Shown here piece by piece: positions 1-11,064 of a DNA stretch of 64,000 nucleotides (position 1 is the first letter of the stretch; each line of letters opens with the position of its first letter). Origin of the DNA: Candidatus Planktophila sp. GTDB taxonomy: Bacteria > Actinomycetota > Actinomycetes > Nanopelagicales > Nanopelagicaceae. The stretch is from the NCBI GenBank assembly GCA_003569185.1, contig BGOJ01000001.1, positions 406,029-470,028 on the forward strand, given 5' to 3'. The notes below the pieces were generated by a model. The model did not search any database. It saw nothing but the letters and a program-made list of their open reading frames with translations, and had not been told where the DNA came from. The position numbers and the translations under genes were made by a program.

Positions 1-1
1 A

Positions 2-745
2 ATTGGCTATCTACCAGCGGGTTATCCCAATCAGAAGAGTTCAGCCAAAATCATAAAAGCAATGATCGAAGGTGGTGTGGATGCAATTGAAATTGGTTTT
101 CCTTATTCAGATCCAGTTATGGATGGCCCAGTTATACAAGCAGCATCAGAGGAGGCCATAAAAAATGGTGCAGGGGTTGATGAAGTTTTTAACTTGCTAC
201 AAACAACAGCAGCACTTGGAACTCCATCAGTAATCATGAGTTACTGGAGTCCAATTGAAAAATATGGAGTTGCAAATTTTGCAAAGAAAGTTGCCCAAAT
301 GGGTGGCAGTGGCGTAATCACACCTGATTTGACTATTGAAGAATCCCAGGAGTGGCAAAATGAATCCACCAGCAATTCAATAAATCGTATTTACGTAGTT
401 GCGCCCAGCACAACTGATCAAAGGCTAGCCAATGTAACAGCAAAATGTTCTGGTTTTATATATGCAGCAAGTCTTATGGGTGTTACTGGAACTAGGGATG
501 CAGTTTCTGGAAATGCACGTTCTTTAGTTGAACGAATTCGTAAGGTTAGCGATACACCAGTTGCAGTTGGACTTGGCGTTTCTACAAAATCTCAGGCCCA
601 AGAAGTGGCTAACTATGCAGATGGCGTCATCGTAGGATCGGCCTTTATTAAAATTGTGCAAGAACATGGTTCTGGTAGGAGTGGCTTGAAAAAAGTTAAG
701 CAACTAGCAAACTCATTATCTGAAGGGGTTAGAAATGCGAGCTAA
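2..745 (+). CDS. trpA: tryptophan synthase alpha chain, 5'-truncated by window edge
   Basis: Frame is open to the window start (IGYLPAGYPNQKSSAKIIKAMIEGGVDAIEIGFPYSDPVMDGPVIQ...); TrpA motifs. The ATG at 62 is internal. Confidence 0.95.
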   Translation: MGYLPAGYPNQKSSAKIIKAMIEGGVDAIEIGFPYSDPVMDGPVIQAASEEAIKNGAGVDEVFNLLQTTAALGTPSVIMSYWSPIEKYGVANFAKKVAQMGGSGVITPDLTIEESQEWQNESTSNSINRIYVVAPSTTDQRLANVTAKCSGFIYAASLMGVTGTRDAVSGNARSLVERIRKVSDTPVAVGLGVSTKSQAQEVANYADGVIVGSAFIKIVQEHGSGRSGLKKVKQLANSLSEGVRNAS

Positions 746-1193
746 GTTTTATATTTATCAACCATGGCTAACACTCATAGCGCGACTAATTTTAGGTGGA
801 GTGTTACTAGCTGCAGGTGGATTAAAAATTGGGAACCTTCAAAAATCAGCAATGGCTGTTCGCGCTTATGAGATGTTGCCAGTTGGTCTAGCTAATTTTC
901 TTGGGTATGCACTACCTTGGATTGAAATTGGAATTGGTTTACTTCTTATAGTTGGTGCGGGTGTAGCGATTTGCGGTTTGCTTGGTGCGTTCACAATGTT
1001 TGCTTTCATTATCGCAATCGCTCAAGCCTGGGCTCGTGGGCTGAGTATTGACTGTGGATGCTTTGGTGGTGGCGGAGCAGTAGATCCAGAAGATACTAAG
1101 TATTTGTCTGAGATAATTAGGGATATAGGATTACTGGCATTGGGTATTTACCTTTACTACTTTCCAAAGGGTAAATTTGGATTGGATAAATAG
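735..1193 (+). CDS. MauE/DoxX-like integral membrane protein
   Basis: Four-helix membrane protein with DCGCFGGGG motif; overlaps trpA end; directly upstream of a DsbA-like gene. Confidence 0.75.
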   Translation: MRAKFYIYQPWLTLIARLILGGVLLAAGGLKIGNLQKSAMAVRAYEMLPVGLANFLGYALPWIEIGIGLLLIVGAGVAICGLLGAFTMFAFIIAIAQAWARGLSIDCGCFGGGGAVDPEDTKYLSEIIRDIGLLALGIYLYYFPKGKFGLDK

Positions 1194-1202
1194 GGAGAAA
1201 AA

Positions 1203-1877
1203 ATGGCAACTGCATCTGGTGGAGATAAAGGAACTCGCAATTTAGTGATCGCAATGATCTCCTTCATTGTGGTTGTTGGAGTTGTTTTTTCATTAATTAG
1301 TAGCCGATCAAATTCAACCGCAGCTATTCCTGCGACAGTCTCAGAGACTGATGGTTATGGAATAGTTCTAAATCCAGAGAGCACTCCAAAAATTGATGTT
1401 TATGTTGACTACCAATGCCCAGCTTGCCGAATGTTTGAAATTATTAACGGTGGCTATTTAAATGAAGTAATTGCCCAGAAAAAAGCAAAAGTAGTATTTC
1501 ATCCAATGACATTCATCGGACCTGAATCGGTATTAGCCGCGAATTCAGCCGCGTGTGCAGCTGATGAAAACAAATTCGTAGATATGAATTTAGCACTATT
1601 TCAAAATCAAGCGGATTCTGAAAACTCTGGAAAATGGTCTAATGAATTCCTTGTTGAACTTGGAAAATCTATTGGCATAACTTCAGGCGCCTTTAAAACC
1701 TGCGTAAATGATGGTAAATATATTAAGTGGACCAGCAATGTAGCAGCAGCTTCAGCAAAGGCTGATGTGAACGGAACACCTACAATTTTTGTAAATGGCA
1801 AGCAGCTAGATAGAAACACTGAGTATGGAGATCAAGCCAAATTCAGAGCTGCACTTGCTGCCGGTGGCGTTAAGTAA
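1203..1877 (+). CDS. DsbA-family thioredoxin-fold protein, membrane anchored
   Basis: N-terminal TM segment, then YVDYQCPACRMFE (CPAC active site) and GTPTIFVNG cis-Pro region. Confidence 0.85.
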   Translation: MATASGGDKGTRNLVIAMISFIVVVGVVFSLISSRSNSTAAIPATVSETDGYGIVLNPESTPKIDVYVDYQCPACRMFEIINGGYLNEVIAQKKAKVVFHPMTFIGPESVLAANSAACAADENKFVDMNLALFQNQADSENSGKWSNEFLVELGKSIGITSGAFKTCVNDGKYIKWTSNVAAASAKADVNGTPTIFVNGKQLDRNTEYGDQAKFRAALAAGGVK

Positions 1878-1893
1878 ATTACTTCAACTTTAA

Positions 1894-2727
1894 ATGAAGC
1901 AGTTAATTCCTAGCCCGTTACTTTCTTCATTTTCGGTAGGGCCATTAACGATTCATTTCTATTCCCTTTGCATAATCACAGGAATCGCAGCTGCAATTTG
2001 GATTGGACGTAAGCGGTATGCAAATCTAGGTGGTAACCCAGATGATGTCTCCGAAGTTGCAATTTGGGCTGTGCCATTTGGAATTATTGGTGGTCGTATT
2101 TACCATGTAATTACTTCGCCTTCACAATATTTTGGAGCAAATGGAAATCCAATTGATGCACTACGTATTTGGGAGGGCGGATTAGGCATATGGGGAGCGA
2201 TTTCACTTGGCGCAATTGGCGCCTATTTATATTTTAGAACTCATAAGACCTCATTAAATTTTCGCCAACTTCTAGATTCCTTGGCACCTGGCGTGGTCGT
2301 GGCGCAAGCAATTGGAAGAATTGGAAATTACTTTAATCAAGAGGTTTTTGGTAAGCCAACAGAATTACCTTGGGGATTAGAGATCGATCCAGTCAATAGG
2401 CCAAATGGATTTGAGAGTTATTCCACTTTTCACCCAACGTTTCTATATGAATTGTTATGGTGCTTAGTAGTTGCGGCACTTCTGATTAAATTGCCTGGCG
2501 TTCTAAAACAGATTACATCTAAGCAAGGAGATGTTTTCGCCCTCTATATTCTCGGATACACAGCTGGCAGAGTATGGATTGAAACCTTACGCATTGATGA
2601 AGCCAACTTAATTCTTGGTTTACGTCTGAATATCTGGGTTAGTTTGATAGTTCTGATCGCCGCATCTGCATACCTGATTGCAAGCAAGCGCCGTGGCAAT
2701 ACCAAGGAAAATCACATACCAAGTTAG
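1894..2727 (+). CDS. lgt: prolipoprotein diacylglyceryl transferase
   Basis: GGRIYHVIT, WEGGLGIWG, AQAIGRIGNYFNQEVFG and GLEIDP motifs of Lgt. Confidence 0.95.
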   Translation: MKQLIPSPLLSSFSVGPLTIHFYSLCIITGIAAAIWIGRKRYANLGGNPDDVSEVAIWAVPFGIIGGRIYHVITSPSQYFGANGNPIDALRIWEGGLGIWGAISLGAIGAYLYFRTHKTSLNFRQLLDSLAPGVVVAQAIGRIGNYFNQEVFGKPTELPWGLEIDPVNRPNGFESYSTFHPTFLYELLWCLVVAALLIKLPGVLKQITSKQGDVFALYILGYTAGRVWIETLRIDEANLILGLRLNIWVSLIVLIAASAYLIASKRRGNTKENHIPS

Positions 2728-2736
2728 TATTTAGCA

Positions 2737-3441
2737 ATGGGATTAGAAGATGTTCAAATGAGAAATCTTGAGCACCGGGCAAATCGAGCTGGATGGCTAC
2801 GGGCAGCAGTGCTTGGTTCAAATGATGGACTAGTTTCAACTGCAAGTTTGATGATTGGAATTGCAGCTGCGAATAAAAGTGATTTTTTAATTACCGCGGG
2901 TTTGGCTGGAATTGCAGCCGGATCAATGTCCATGGCAGTTGGTGAGTATGTTTCAGTTAAATCCCAAAATGATATTGAAAAATCAGATCGCGATATTGAA
3001 ATCAAGCAACTAGCAATAAATCCAGAAGGTGAATTTGAAGAGTTAGTAGATATTTATGTTCAAAGAGGATTAACAGAAGAGTTAGCTAAACAGGTAGTTA
3101 CATCAATGCATAAGAAGGATGCGCTTGAAGCACACCTTCGTGATGAGCTAGGACATTTTGATCACACTAGGGCAAGACCAATACAAGCGGGAGTTGCATC
3201 AGCGATTGCATTCACTGCTGGGGGATTGGTGCCACTAATCGGAGCATTGATCGCAACTTCTAATCAAGTAAATGCAATTCTTCTATTTACGGCAATTGGT
3301 TTGGTTGCAGCGGGATATATTTCAGCCAAGATCGCTGCATCCCCACTACTTAAAACAATTACAAGGATTTTCCTTGGTGGCGCCTTAGGCGTTGCAATTA
3401 CTGCGGGAATAGGTTGGTTGGTAGGTCTTACTGGGGTTTGA
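2737..3441 (+). CDS. VIT1/CCC1-family transporter
   Basis: RAAVLGSNDGLVSTASLMIGIAAA and GSMSMAVGEYVSVKSQNDIE typical of the VIT family. Confidence 0.9.
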   Translation: MGLEDVQMRNLEHRANRAGWLRAAVLGSNDGLVSTASLMIGIAAANKSDFLITAGLAGIAAGSMSMAVGEYVSVKSQNDIEKSDRDIEIKQLAINPEGEFEELVDIYVQRGLTEELAKQVVTSMHKKDALEAHLRDELGHFDHTRARPIQAGVASAIAFTAGGLVPLIGALIATSNQVNAILLFTAIGLVAAGYISAKIAASPLLKTITRIFLGGALGVAITAGIGWLVGLTGV

Positions 3442-3524
3442 TAACCCTGGTACTATTTATCTTGTAACTTGATTTGAAGTTGGGCCATTGTCGTCCCGAC
3501 CCTTAGGGGATCGGCCTATTTAAA

Positions 3525-6500
3525 TTGCAATCTAAATTCTCAAGCGTGCCAGAAGCGGTGGGCTTGTATAACCCTGCAAATGAGCATGATGCTTGTGGCG
3601 TAGCCATGGTTGCCACTTTAAATAAAACTAAAAACCATGAGATTGTTAGTAAAGCTTTAACCGCTTTAAGAAATTTAGAGCATAGAGGTGCATCTGGTGC
3701 TGAACCAGACAGTGGCGATGGCGCTGGAATTTTAATTCAGATTCCGGATGAGTTTTATAGATCTGTAGTTGATTTCAAATTACCAAAATTAGGTTTTTAC
3801 GCAACCGGTGTTTTTTTCATCGAAGAAGGAAATACAGATTATCTGGCTCAAATTACCAAGATTGCGAGCGAGGAAGATTTGCGCGTATTAGGTTGGCGAG
3901 ATCTTCCTATTAATTCAAAATCAATTGGTAAAACAGCTTTATCCGTAATGCCTTCCTTTAAACAAATATTTGTCGAAGGCCTTAAAGCAGAAAGTGATCT
4001 TGTCCTGGAGCGAATGGTTTTCTGTCTGCGCAAACGGGTTGAACACACCATGCCAATTTATGTTGCATCACTTTCTTCAAGAACGATCGTATACAAGGGA
4101 ATGTTAACCACCGGACAGCTTGAGGAGTTTTTCCCAGATCTTTCAAACCAGCTAGTGGTTTCAGCTATGGCACTGGTTCATTCAAGATTTTCAACTAACA
4201 CATTTCCTTCTTGGCCACTGGCTCATCCATATCGATTTATAGCCCATAACGGTGAGATAAACACAGTAAAGGGGAACCGAAATTGGATGCGAGCACGTGA
4301 AACTTTATTACAAAGTGATTTAATTCCTGGTGATATAAAAAGGTTATTTCCTATAGTAAATAACTCAGGAAGTGATTCAGCATCCTTTGATGAAGTACTA
4401 GAACTTTTGTATTTAGGTGGTCGAAGCTTGCCGCACTCAATTTTGATGATGATTCCTGAAGCGTGGGAAAACCATGCAACTATGTCGCAGGTCCGAAAAG
4501 ATTTTTATGCATTCCACTCCGCTCTTATGGAACCTTGGGATGGTCCGGCTTGCGTAACATTTACCGATGGCAATCAGATTGGCGCTGTATTAGATCGCAA
4601 CGGTTTACGGCCATCAAGATTCTGGGTAACAGATGATGGTTTAGTGGTATTGGCTAGCGAGGTTGGTGTTTTAGATTTCAAGCCGGAATCAATTGTGCGA
4701 AAAGGCAGATTGCAACCAGGAAAGATGTTTTTAGTTGATCTGCAAGAGGGTCGAATAATCGAGGATGATGAAATTAAAGATAGTTTGGCAGCAGCCCAGC
4801 CATACTCAGACTGGTTGCATGCTGGGTTGGTTAGATTAAGTGATTTACCCTCTCGTGAACATATTGTCTACCCGCACTCTTCAGTTGTGCGCCGTCAACG
4901 TGCATTTGGTTACACCGAAGAGGAGTTGCGATTAATTATCACTCCAATGGCTAAGAATGGTGCCGAACCGCTGGGTTCCATGGGAACTGATACACCAATT
5001 GCTGCATTATCTGAAAAACCAAGATTGTTATTTGATTACTTTGCTCAGTTATTTGCCCAAGTTACTAACCCACCATTGGATGCAATTAGAGAGGAATTAG
5101 TTACCTCACTTGGCGGCTCCATCGGCCCAGAACACAATCTCTTAGATCCAGGCCCATCATCATGCCGGCAGATATCGCTGCAATTTCCAGTGATCGATAA
5201 TGATGAATTAGCAAAAATTATTAACGTAAATGCAGATGGTGACCAACCAGGATTTGCAACTCATGTAGTGCGCGGATTATTTCCGATCGCAGGTGGTGGC
5301 AGATCACTTGTTGCCCGGTTAGAGCAAATTAGATCTGAAGTTTCTTCAGCGATTAATGAGGGCGCAAGAATCATCGTTTTATCAGATCGAGATGGCGATG
5401 CTGAAAATGCACCAATTCCATCGCTCTTGCTTACCTCCGCGGTGCACCACCATTTAATCCGTGAAAAACAAGAACCAAGGTGGGCTTAGTTGTCGAAAGC
5501 GGTGAAGTTAGAGAGGTTCACCATGTTGCGCTACTGATTGGTTTTGGCGCGGCTGCGGTTAATCCTTACTTAGCAATGGAGAGTGCTGAAGACTTAGTTA
5601 GGCAGGGAGTAATTACAGGAATTACTCCAGAGAAAGCGGTTAGGAATTTAATAAAATCTTTAGGTAAAGGTGTATTGAAAGTAATGTCAAAAATGGGAGT
5701 ATCGACAATTGCTTCCTATACCGGAGCTCAGATTTTTGAAGCAATTGGTTTATCAGCTGAAGTAGTGGATGAATACTTCGTAGGAGCTACCTCACGTTTA
5801 GGTGGAGCTGGGATTGAAATAATCGCGCAAGAAACTATAAAGCGCCATCACATTGCATATCCACCTGGAGGAGAGATTCCTGGAGCTAAGAAATTACAAA
5901 TTGGTGGTGAATATCAATGGCGAAGAGAGGGTGAACCACATTTATTTGATCCAGAAACTGTATTTACTCTTCAGCATGCAACTCGCTCAAAAAGATTTGA
6001 TGTTTTTAAGAGGTATACAAACAGAGTTGATGATCAATCCCGTCGATTAATGACCTTGCGGGGATTGTTTAACTTTAAGTCTGACATACGAAAGCCTATA
6101 CCGATTGAAGAAGTTGAACCGGCCTCTGAAATTATTAAAAGGTTTGCCACTGGCGCTATGTCCTATGGCTCCATTTCACAGGAAGCGCATGAAACGCTGG
6201 CAATTGCCATGAATCGAATTGGTGGAAAATCAAATACTGGCGAAGGTGGTGAAGATCCAGCTAGAAATAAAGCAGATAGCAATGGAGATCTACGTCGTTC
6301 TGCTATCAAACAGGTTGCCAGTGGCAGATTTGGTGTCACAAGTGAGTATTTAGTTAATGCCGATGATATTCAAATAAAGATGGCACAAGGAGCAAAACCT
6401 GGTGAAGGTGGGCAGTTGCCTGGCAACAAGGTCTACCCATGGATTGCAAAGGTCCGCTACTCAACTCCTGGGGTTGGATTAATTTCACCACCACCACATC

Positions 6501-8044
6501 ATGATATTTATTCGATTGAAGATTTAGCGCAGTTAATTCATGATTTAAAAAATGCTAATAACCAGGCAAGAATTCATGTTAAGTTGGTTGCAGAGGTTGG
6601 AGTTGGCACAGTTGCAGCTGGAGTAAGTAAAGCCCATGCTGATGTAGTTTTAATATCTGGTCACGATGGTGGAACTGGTGCATCACCATTAACCTCACTA
6701 AAACATGCTGGCGCGCCATGGGAATTAGGGTTGGCTGAAACCCAACAAACTTTGTTGCTTAATGGTTTAAGAGATCGAATTGTTGTGCAAGTTGACGGGC
6801 AGATGAAAACTGGTAGAGATGTTTTAATCGCAGCTTTACTAGGAGCTGAAGAGTTTGGTTTTGCCACCGCACCTCTGGTTGTTTCAGGTTGCGTAATGAT
6901 GCGAGTCTGTCATTTAGATACCTGTCCTGTTGGGGTGGCAACACAAAATCCAGAACTAAGAAAGAAATTCACTGGAAAACCTGAGTTTGTGGAAACCTTC
7001 TTTGAATACATAGCTGAAGAGGTTAGGCAGTTACTTGCCCAACTAGGCTTTAGAAAATTAGAGGATGCAATTGGCCAAGTTGAAATGCTCGATACGAAGG
7101 CTGCAACAGATCACTGGAAGGCAAGCGGATTAGATCTTTCACCAATTTTGCAAGCACCGACAGGAAACGGTGATCGTAAAAATACAACAGTTCAAGATCA
7201 TGGTTTATCTGCAGCATTGGATAATGAATTAATTAAGTTATCCAAGGAAGCTTTAGAAAATGGTAAAAGTGTGCGTTTAGATATGCCGGTCAGAAATGTT
7301 AATCGCACAGTTGGCACCATGCTGGGCAGTGAGGTTACAAGAAAGTTCGGTGGTGCTGGGCTACCAGCAAATACGATTGATATAACTTTTCATGGTTCGG
7401 CTGGTCAATCATTTGGTGCTTTTATTCCATCTGGCCTGACATTAAGACTTTATGGCGATAGTAATGATTATGTGGCAAAAGGATTATCTGGCGGGCGAGT
7501 GATAATTCGACCTGATGAAAAAGCCAGCTTCAAATCAAATCAAAATGTAATTGCAGGAAATGTAATTGGTTACGGAGCCACCTCCGGGGAGATCATGATC
7601 TCAGGAGTGGTAGGAGAGAGATTTTGTGTACGAAATTCTGGTGCGCATGCAATCGTGGAAGGTGTGGGCGATCATGGCTGTGAGTACATGACTGGTGGTT
7701 CGGTAATTGTGCTCGGATCTACTGGGCGTAATTTTGCAGCTGGTATGTCAGGGGGAATGGCCTTTGTATTAGATTTGCAACCATCGCTTGTAAACACTGA
7801 GATGGTTGATTTACTTTCACTTCCTGCAAATAAGGAAGATTTTGTAAGGGGCAGTATTTCTAACTTCTTTGTGGAAACTGGGTCACAGATAGCTAAAGAT
7901 CTGTTGGCTGATTGGGAAAAGAGTAAGAGTCGAATTACTTTGATTATGCCTAGAGATTATGCAAGAGTTTTGGAAGTTATGGCTAAAGCACAACGCGAAG
8001 GCTTGCCGGTAGATAACGCGGTTATGGCGGAGATAAATGGCTGA
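3525..8044 (+). CDS. gltB: glutamate synthase large subunit (apparent single-base frameshift near 5471)
   Basis: Two overlapping ORFs (3525-5489, 5480-8044) give one GltB; adding one A at caAgaacc (~5471) restores ...[19 protein letters not shown].... Confidence 0.95.
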
Positions 8045-9494
8045 TCCAAAAGGTTTTATTAATACACCACGTGAGTTGCCAAAACGTAGACCTGTGGATG
8101 TTCGTATAAAAGACTGGAAAGAGGTTTACCAGGAGCAAGAGTTTTCGCATCTGCAAAAACAAGCTGGTCGGTGTATGGATTGCGGTATACCGTTTTGTCA
8201 TCAAGGTTGCCCACTAGGTAATTTGATTCCAGAATGGAATGATCTGATTTGGCGTGGAGAAAAACCAGAGGCGATTGATCGTCTGCACGCAACAAATAAT
8301 TTCCCAGAATTTACTGGGCGGCTATGCCCAGCACCATGTGAGACTGCATGTGTTGTGGCTATCAATGCCGAAGCTGTGACCATTAAACAAGTAGAGCTTA
8401 GAACTATTGAAGAGGCATTTCTTGAAAAAAGAATTGTTCCTCTAATTCCAGATCGTTTGTCAGGAAAAACTGTGGCGGTAATTGGTTCAGGGCCTGCCGG
8501 ATTAGCCGCTGCACAACAACTAACTCGAGCTGGACATACCGTGGTGGTTTATGAACGAGCTGAAAAAATTGGCGGTCTATTACGTTATGGAATCCCAGAA
8601 TTTAAGATGGAAAAATCAATTGTTGATCGAAGGCTTTATCAAATGGAGCAAGAGGGAACAAGATTTAGAACCGGTGTAAATGTTGGTAAGGATTTAACTG
8701 GATCAGCACTTAGAAGTAAATATGATGCGGTAGTACTTGCAGTTGGTGCCACAAATTGGCGTGATCTAGATATTCCAGGTCGTGATGCAAAAGGTGTTTA
8801 TCAAGCTATGGAGTACTTGCCTTGGGGAAACAAACAAGCACTTGGTGAGTTGACTGCTCCAGCAGAGATAAATGCAGAGGGAAAGCATGTTGTGATTTTA
8901 GGCGGCGGTGATACCGGAGCAGACTGTTTAGGAACAGCTATCAGACAAGGGGCTGCGTCAGTCACTCAGTTAGAGATTATGCCAAGACCCTCTGAAGAAA
9001 GAGTTGATACGCAACCTTGGCCGACATATCCAATGGTGTATCGAGTAAGTAGCGCTCATGAAGAGGCTGGGGAGCGAATTTACTCTGTGTCTACTCAAGA
9101 ATTTCTGAAAGATGCTTCTGGAAATTTAAGAGCAATAAAGATAGTTGAAACTGAATTAATTAATGGAAAATTTCAACCTGTTCAAGGAAGTGAAAAAGAG
9201 ATTCCAGCGGATTTGGTATTTCTTGCACTTGGTTTCACTGGGCCAGAAAAAAACGTATTACTTGATCAGCTTGAGGTTAAATTAGATGAAAAAGGAAACA
9301 TCATTCGAGATCATGAGTACGCAACTGATAGTGATGGTGTTTTTGTGTGCGGGGATGCCGGTCGCGGTCAATCTTTGATCGTTTGGGCAATTGCTGAGGG
9401 GCGCAGCGCCGCAGCAACGATTGATAAGTACTTAACAGGGAACACGCAGTTGCCTTATCCGATTGAACCAACTGCACGCCCGTTGATGGTTTAA
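8037..9494 (+). CDS. gltD: glutamate synthase small subunit
   Basis: [25 protein letters not shown] and two dinucleotide-binding GxGxxG motifs; overlaps gltB end. Confidence 0.96.
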   Translation: MADPKGFINTPRELPKRRPVDVRIKDWKEVYQEQEFSHLQKQAGRCMDCGIPFCHQGCPLGNLIPEWNDLIWRGEKPEAIDRLHATNNFPEFTGRLCPAPCETACVVAINAEAVTIKQVELRTIEEAFLEKRIVPLIPDRLSGKTVAVIGSGPAGLAAAQQLTRAGHTVVVYERAEKIGGLLRYGIPEFKMEKSIVDRRLYQMEQEGTRFRTGVNVGKDLTGSALRSKYDAVVLAVGATNWRDLDIPGRDAKGVYQAMEYLPWGNKQALGELTAPAEINAEGKHVVILGGGDTGADCLGTAIRQGAASVTQLEIMPRPSEERVDTQPWPTYPMVYRVSSAHEEAGERIYSVSTQEFLKDASGNLRAIKIVETELINGKFQPVQGSEKEIPADLVFLALGFTGPEKNVLLDQLEVKLDEKGNIIRDHEYATDSDGVFVCGDAGRGQSLIVWAIAEGRSAAATIDKYLTGNTQLPYPIEPTARPLMV

Positions 9495-9504
9495 GGTTTT
9501 TCAT

Positions 9505-10947
9505 ATGCGCCGCGCGAAAATTGTCTGCACAATCGGACCAGCTGTTGAATCGGTAGAGAAAATTACCGAGCTAGTTGATGCTGGCATGAATATGGCTAGA
9601 TTAAACCTTTCACATGGCGGGTACGAAGAACATCAAAAGAGATTAGATAACGTTCGAGAAGTTGCTAAGAAAGCCAATAAAGCGGTTGCTATCTTAGTTG
9701 ATTTACAGGGACCAAAAATAAGGCTGGGAAGATTTAAAAATGGTCCACATGATTTATCTCGGGGCGACAAATTTACTATCACCACAGAAGATATTGAGGG
9801 CACAAAAGATCGAGTCAGTACAACCTATAAAGGTTTACCTGGTGATTGCAAAATTGGCGACAAAATAATGATTGATGATGGCAAAGTAACCGTGGAAGTT
9901 TCGGAAGTTAATGGAAATGATGTTGTAACAAAGGTTATTCAACCAGGAGCCGTTAGTAACAATAAGGGATTGAATTTACCTGGCGTTGCTGTATCTGTGC
10001 CTGCCATGTCTGAGAAAGATGTTGCAGATTTAAGATGGGGCTTAAAAGCTGGAGCTGACTTTATCGCACTTTCCTTTGTAAGAAATGCTAGTGATGTAAA
10101 AGATGTTCATAAAATTATGGATGAAGTTGGAATTCGGATTCCAGTAATTGCAAAGATTGAAAAACCACAAGCAGTGGCAAATCTGCAGGAGATTGTTGAT
10201 GCATTTGATGGAATCATGGTTGCTCGTGGTGATCTAGGTGTGGAGTTGCCAATTGAAGATGTGCCGATGGTCCAAAAACGTTGCATAACCATGGCTCGCG
10301 AGTCCGCCAAACCGGTAATTGTGGCGACTCAAATGCTTGATTCAATGATCAGTAATTCACAACCCACTCGCGCTGAAGCAACAGATTGTGCAAATGCAGT
10401 TTTGGATGGTGCGGATGCATTAATGCTCTCAGGTGAAACTAGTGTTGGTGAATTTCCCATTGAGTCTGTAAGAATTATGGCCCGCATTATTGAACGAACT
10501 GAAGAGATTGCTCTAGATCAAATCCCACCTTTGAAGCACTCACCTGCAACAAAGGGCGGAGCAATTACTAAAGCTGCAACTGAGGTTGGCCTAACTGTTG
10601 GTGCAAAATATTTAGTTGCTTTCACGCAAAGTGGCGATTCAGCAAGACGTATGTCCAGGTTGCGTTCTCCTATCCCAATGTTGGCCTTAACGCCTGATAC
10701 TGGAACATATAATCGTCTGGCTCTCTCCTGGGGTGTTGAATCTTTGTTAACACCAGTTGTTAACCACACCGATGAAATGGTTATGCAGGTAGATACTATT
10801 TTGATTAATGCCAAACGAGTAAATCTTGGCGATCTGGTTTTGATTGTTGCTGGTTCCCCTCCTGGCATACCTGGATCAATAAATGCTATGAGAGTTCATA
10901 AAATTGGCGATGCAGTTGGTGGCGTCGCGCCTGCTTATCGTAAGTAA
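9505..10947 (+). CDS. pyk: pyruvate kinase
   Basis: RRAKIVCTIGPAVES, MNMARLNLSHG, ARGDLGVELP, MLDSMI. Confidence 0.97.
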   Translation: MRRAKIVCTIGPAVESVEKITELVDAGMNMARLNLSHGGYEEHQKRLDNVREVAKKANKAVAILVDLQGPKIRLGRFKNGPHDLSRGDKFTITTEDIEGTKDRVSTTYKGLPGDCKIGDKIMIDDGKVTVEVSEVNGNDVVTKVIQPGAVSNNKGLNLPGVAVSVPAMSEKDVADLRWGLKAGADFIALSFVRNASDVKDVHKIMDEVGIRIPVIAKIEKPQAVANLQEIVDAFDGIMVARGDLGVELPIEDVPMVQKRCITMARESAKPVIVATQMLDSMISNSQPTRAEATDCANAVLDGADALMLSGETSVGEFPIESVRIMARIIERTEEIALDQIPPLKHSPATKGGAITKAATEVGLTVGAKYLVAFTQSGDSARRMSRLRSPIPMLALTPDTGTYNRLALSWGVESLLTPVVNHTDEMVMQVDTILINAKRVNLGDLVLIVAGSPPGIPGSINAMRVHKIGDAVGGVAPAYRK

Positions 10948-10990
10948 TTTAGTATTAAAAGATATCCACTATAAACTAATGCGGTAATTC

Positions 10991-11063
10991 GCCTCGGTAC
11001 TCCAACGGTAGAGAGGACGGTCTCAAAAACCGTATAGTGTCGGTTCGAATCCGACTCGAGGCA
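10991..11063 (+). tRNA. tRNA with anticodon CAA (predicted Leu), short variable loop
   Basis: Acceptor gcctcgg/tcgaggc, anticodon stem acggt/accgt with loop ctcaaaa (CAA at 11024-11026), T arm gtcgg-ttcgaat-ccgac, variable loop of only 5 nt (atagt). Confidence 0.9.
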
Positions 11064-11064
11064 C

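Noticed and set aside
5468-5489. gltB, gap, sufC and argR frameshifts as programmed ribosomal frameshifting
   Set aside because: No canonical slippery heptamer or conserved stimulatory structure; every case is repaired by adding one base to a short homopolymer, which fits sequence error better.
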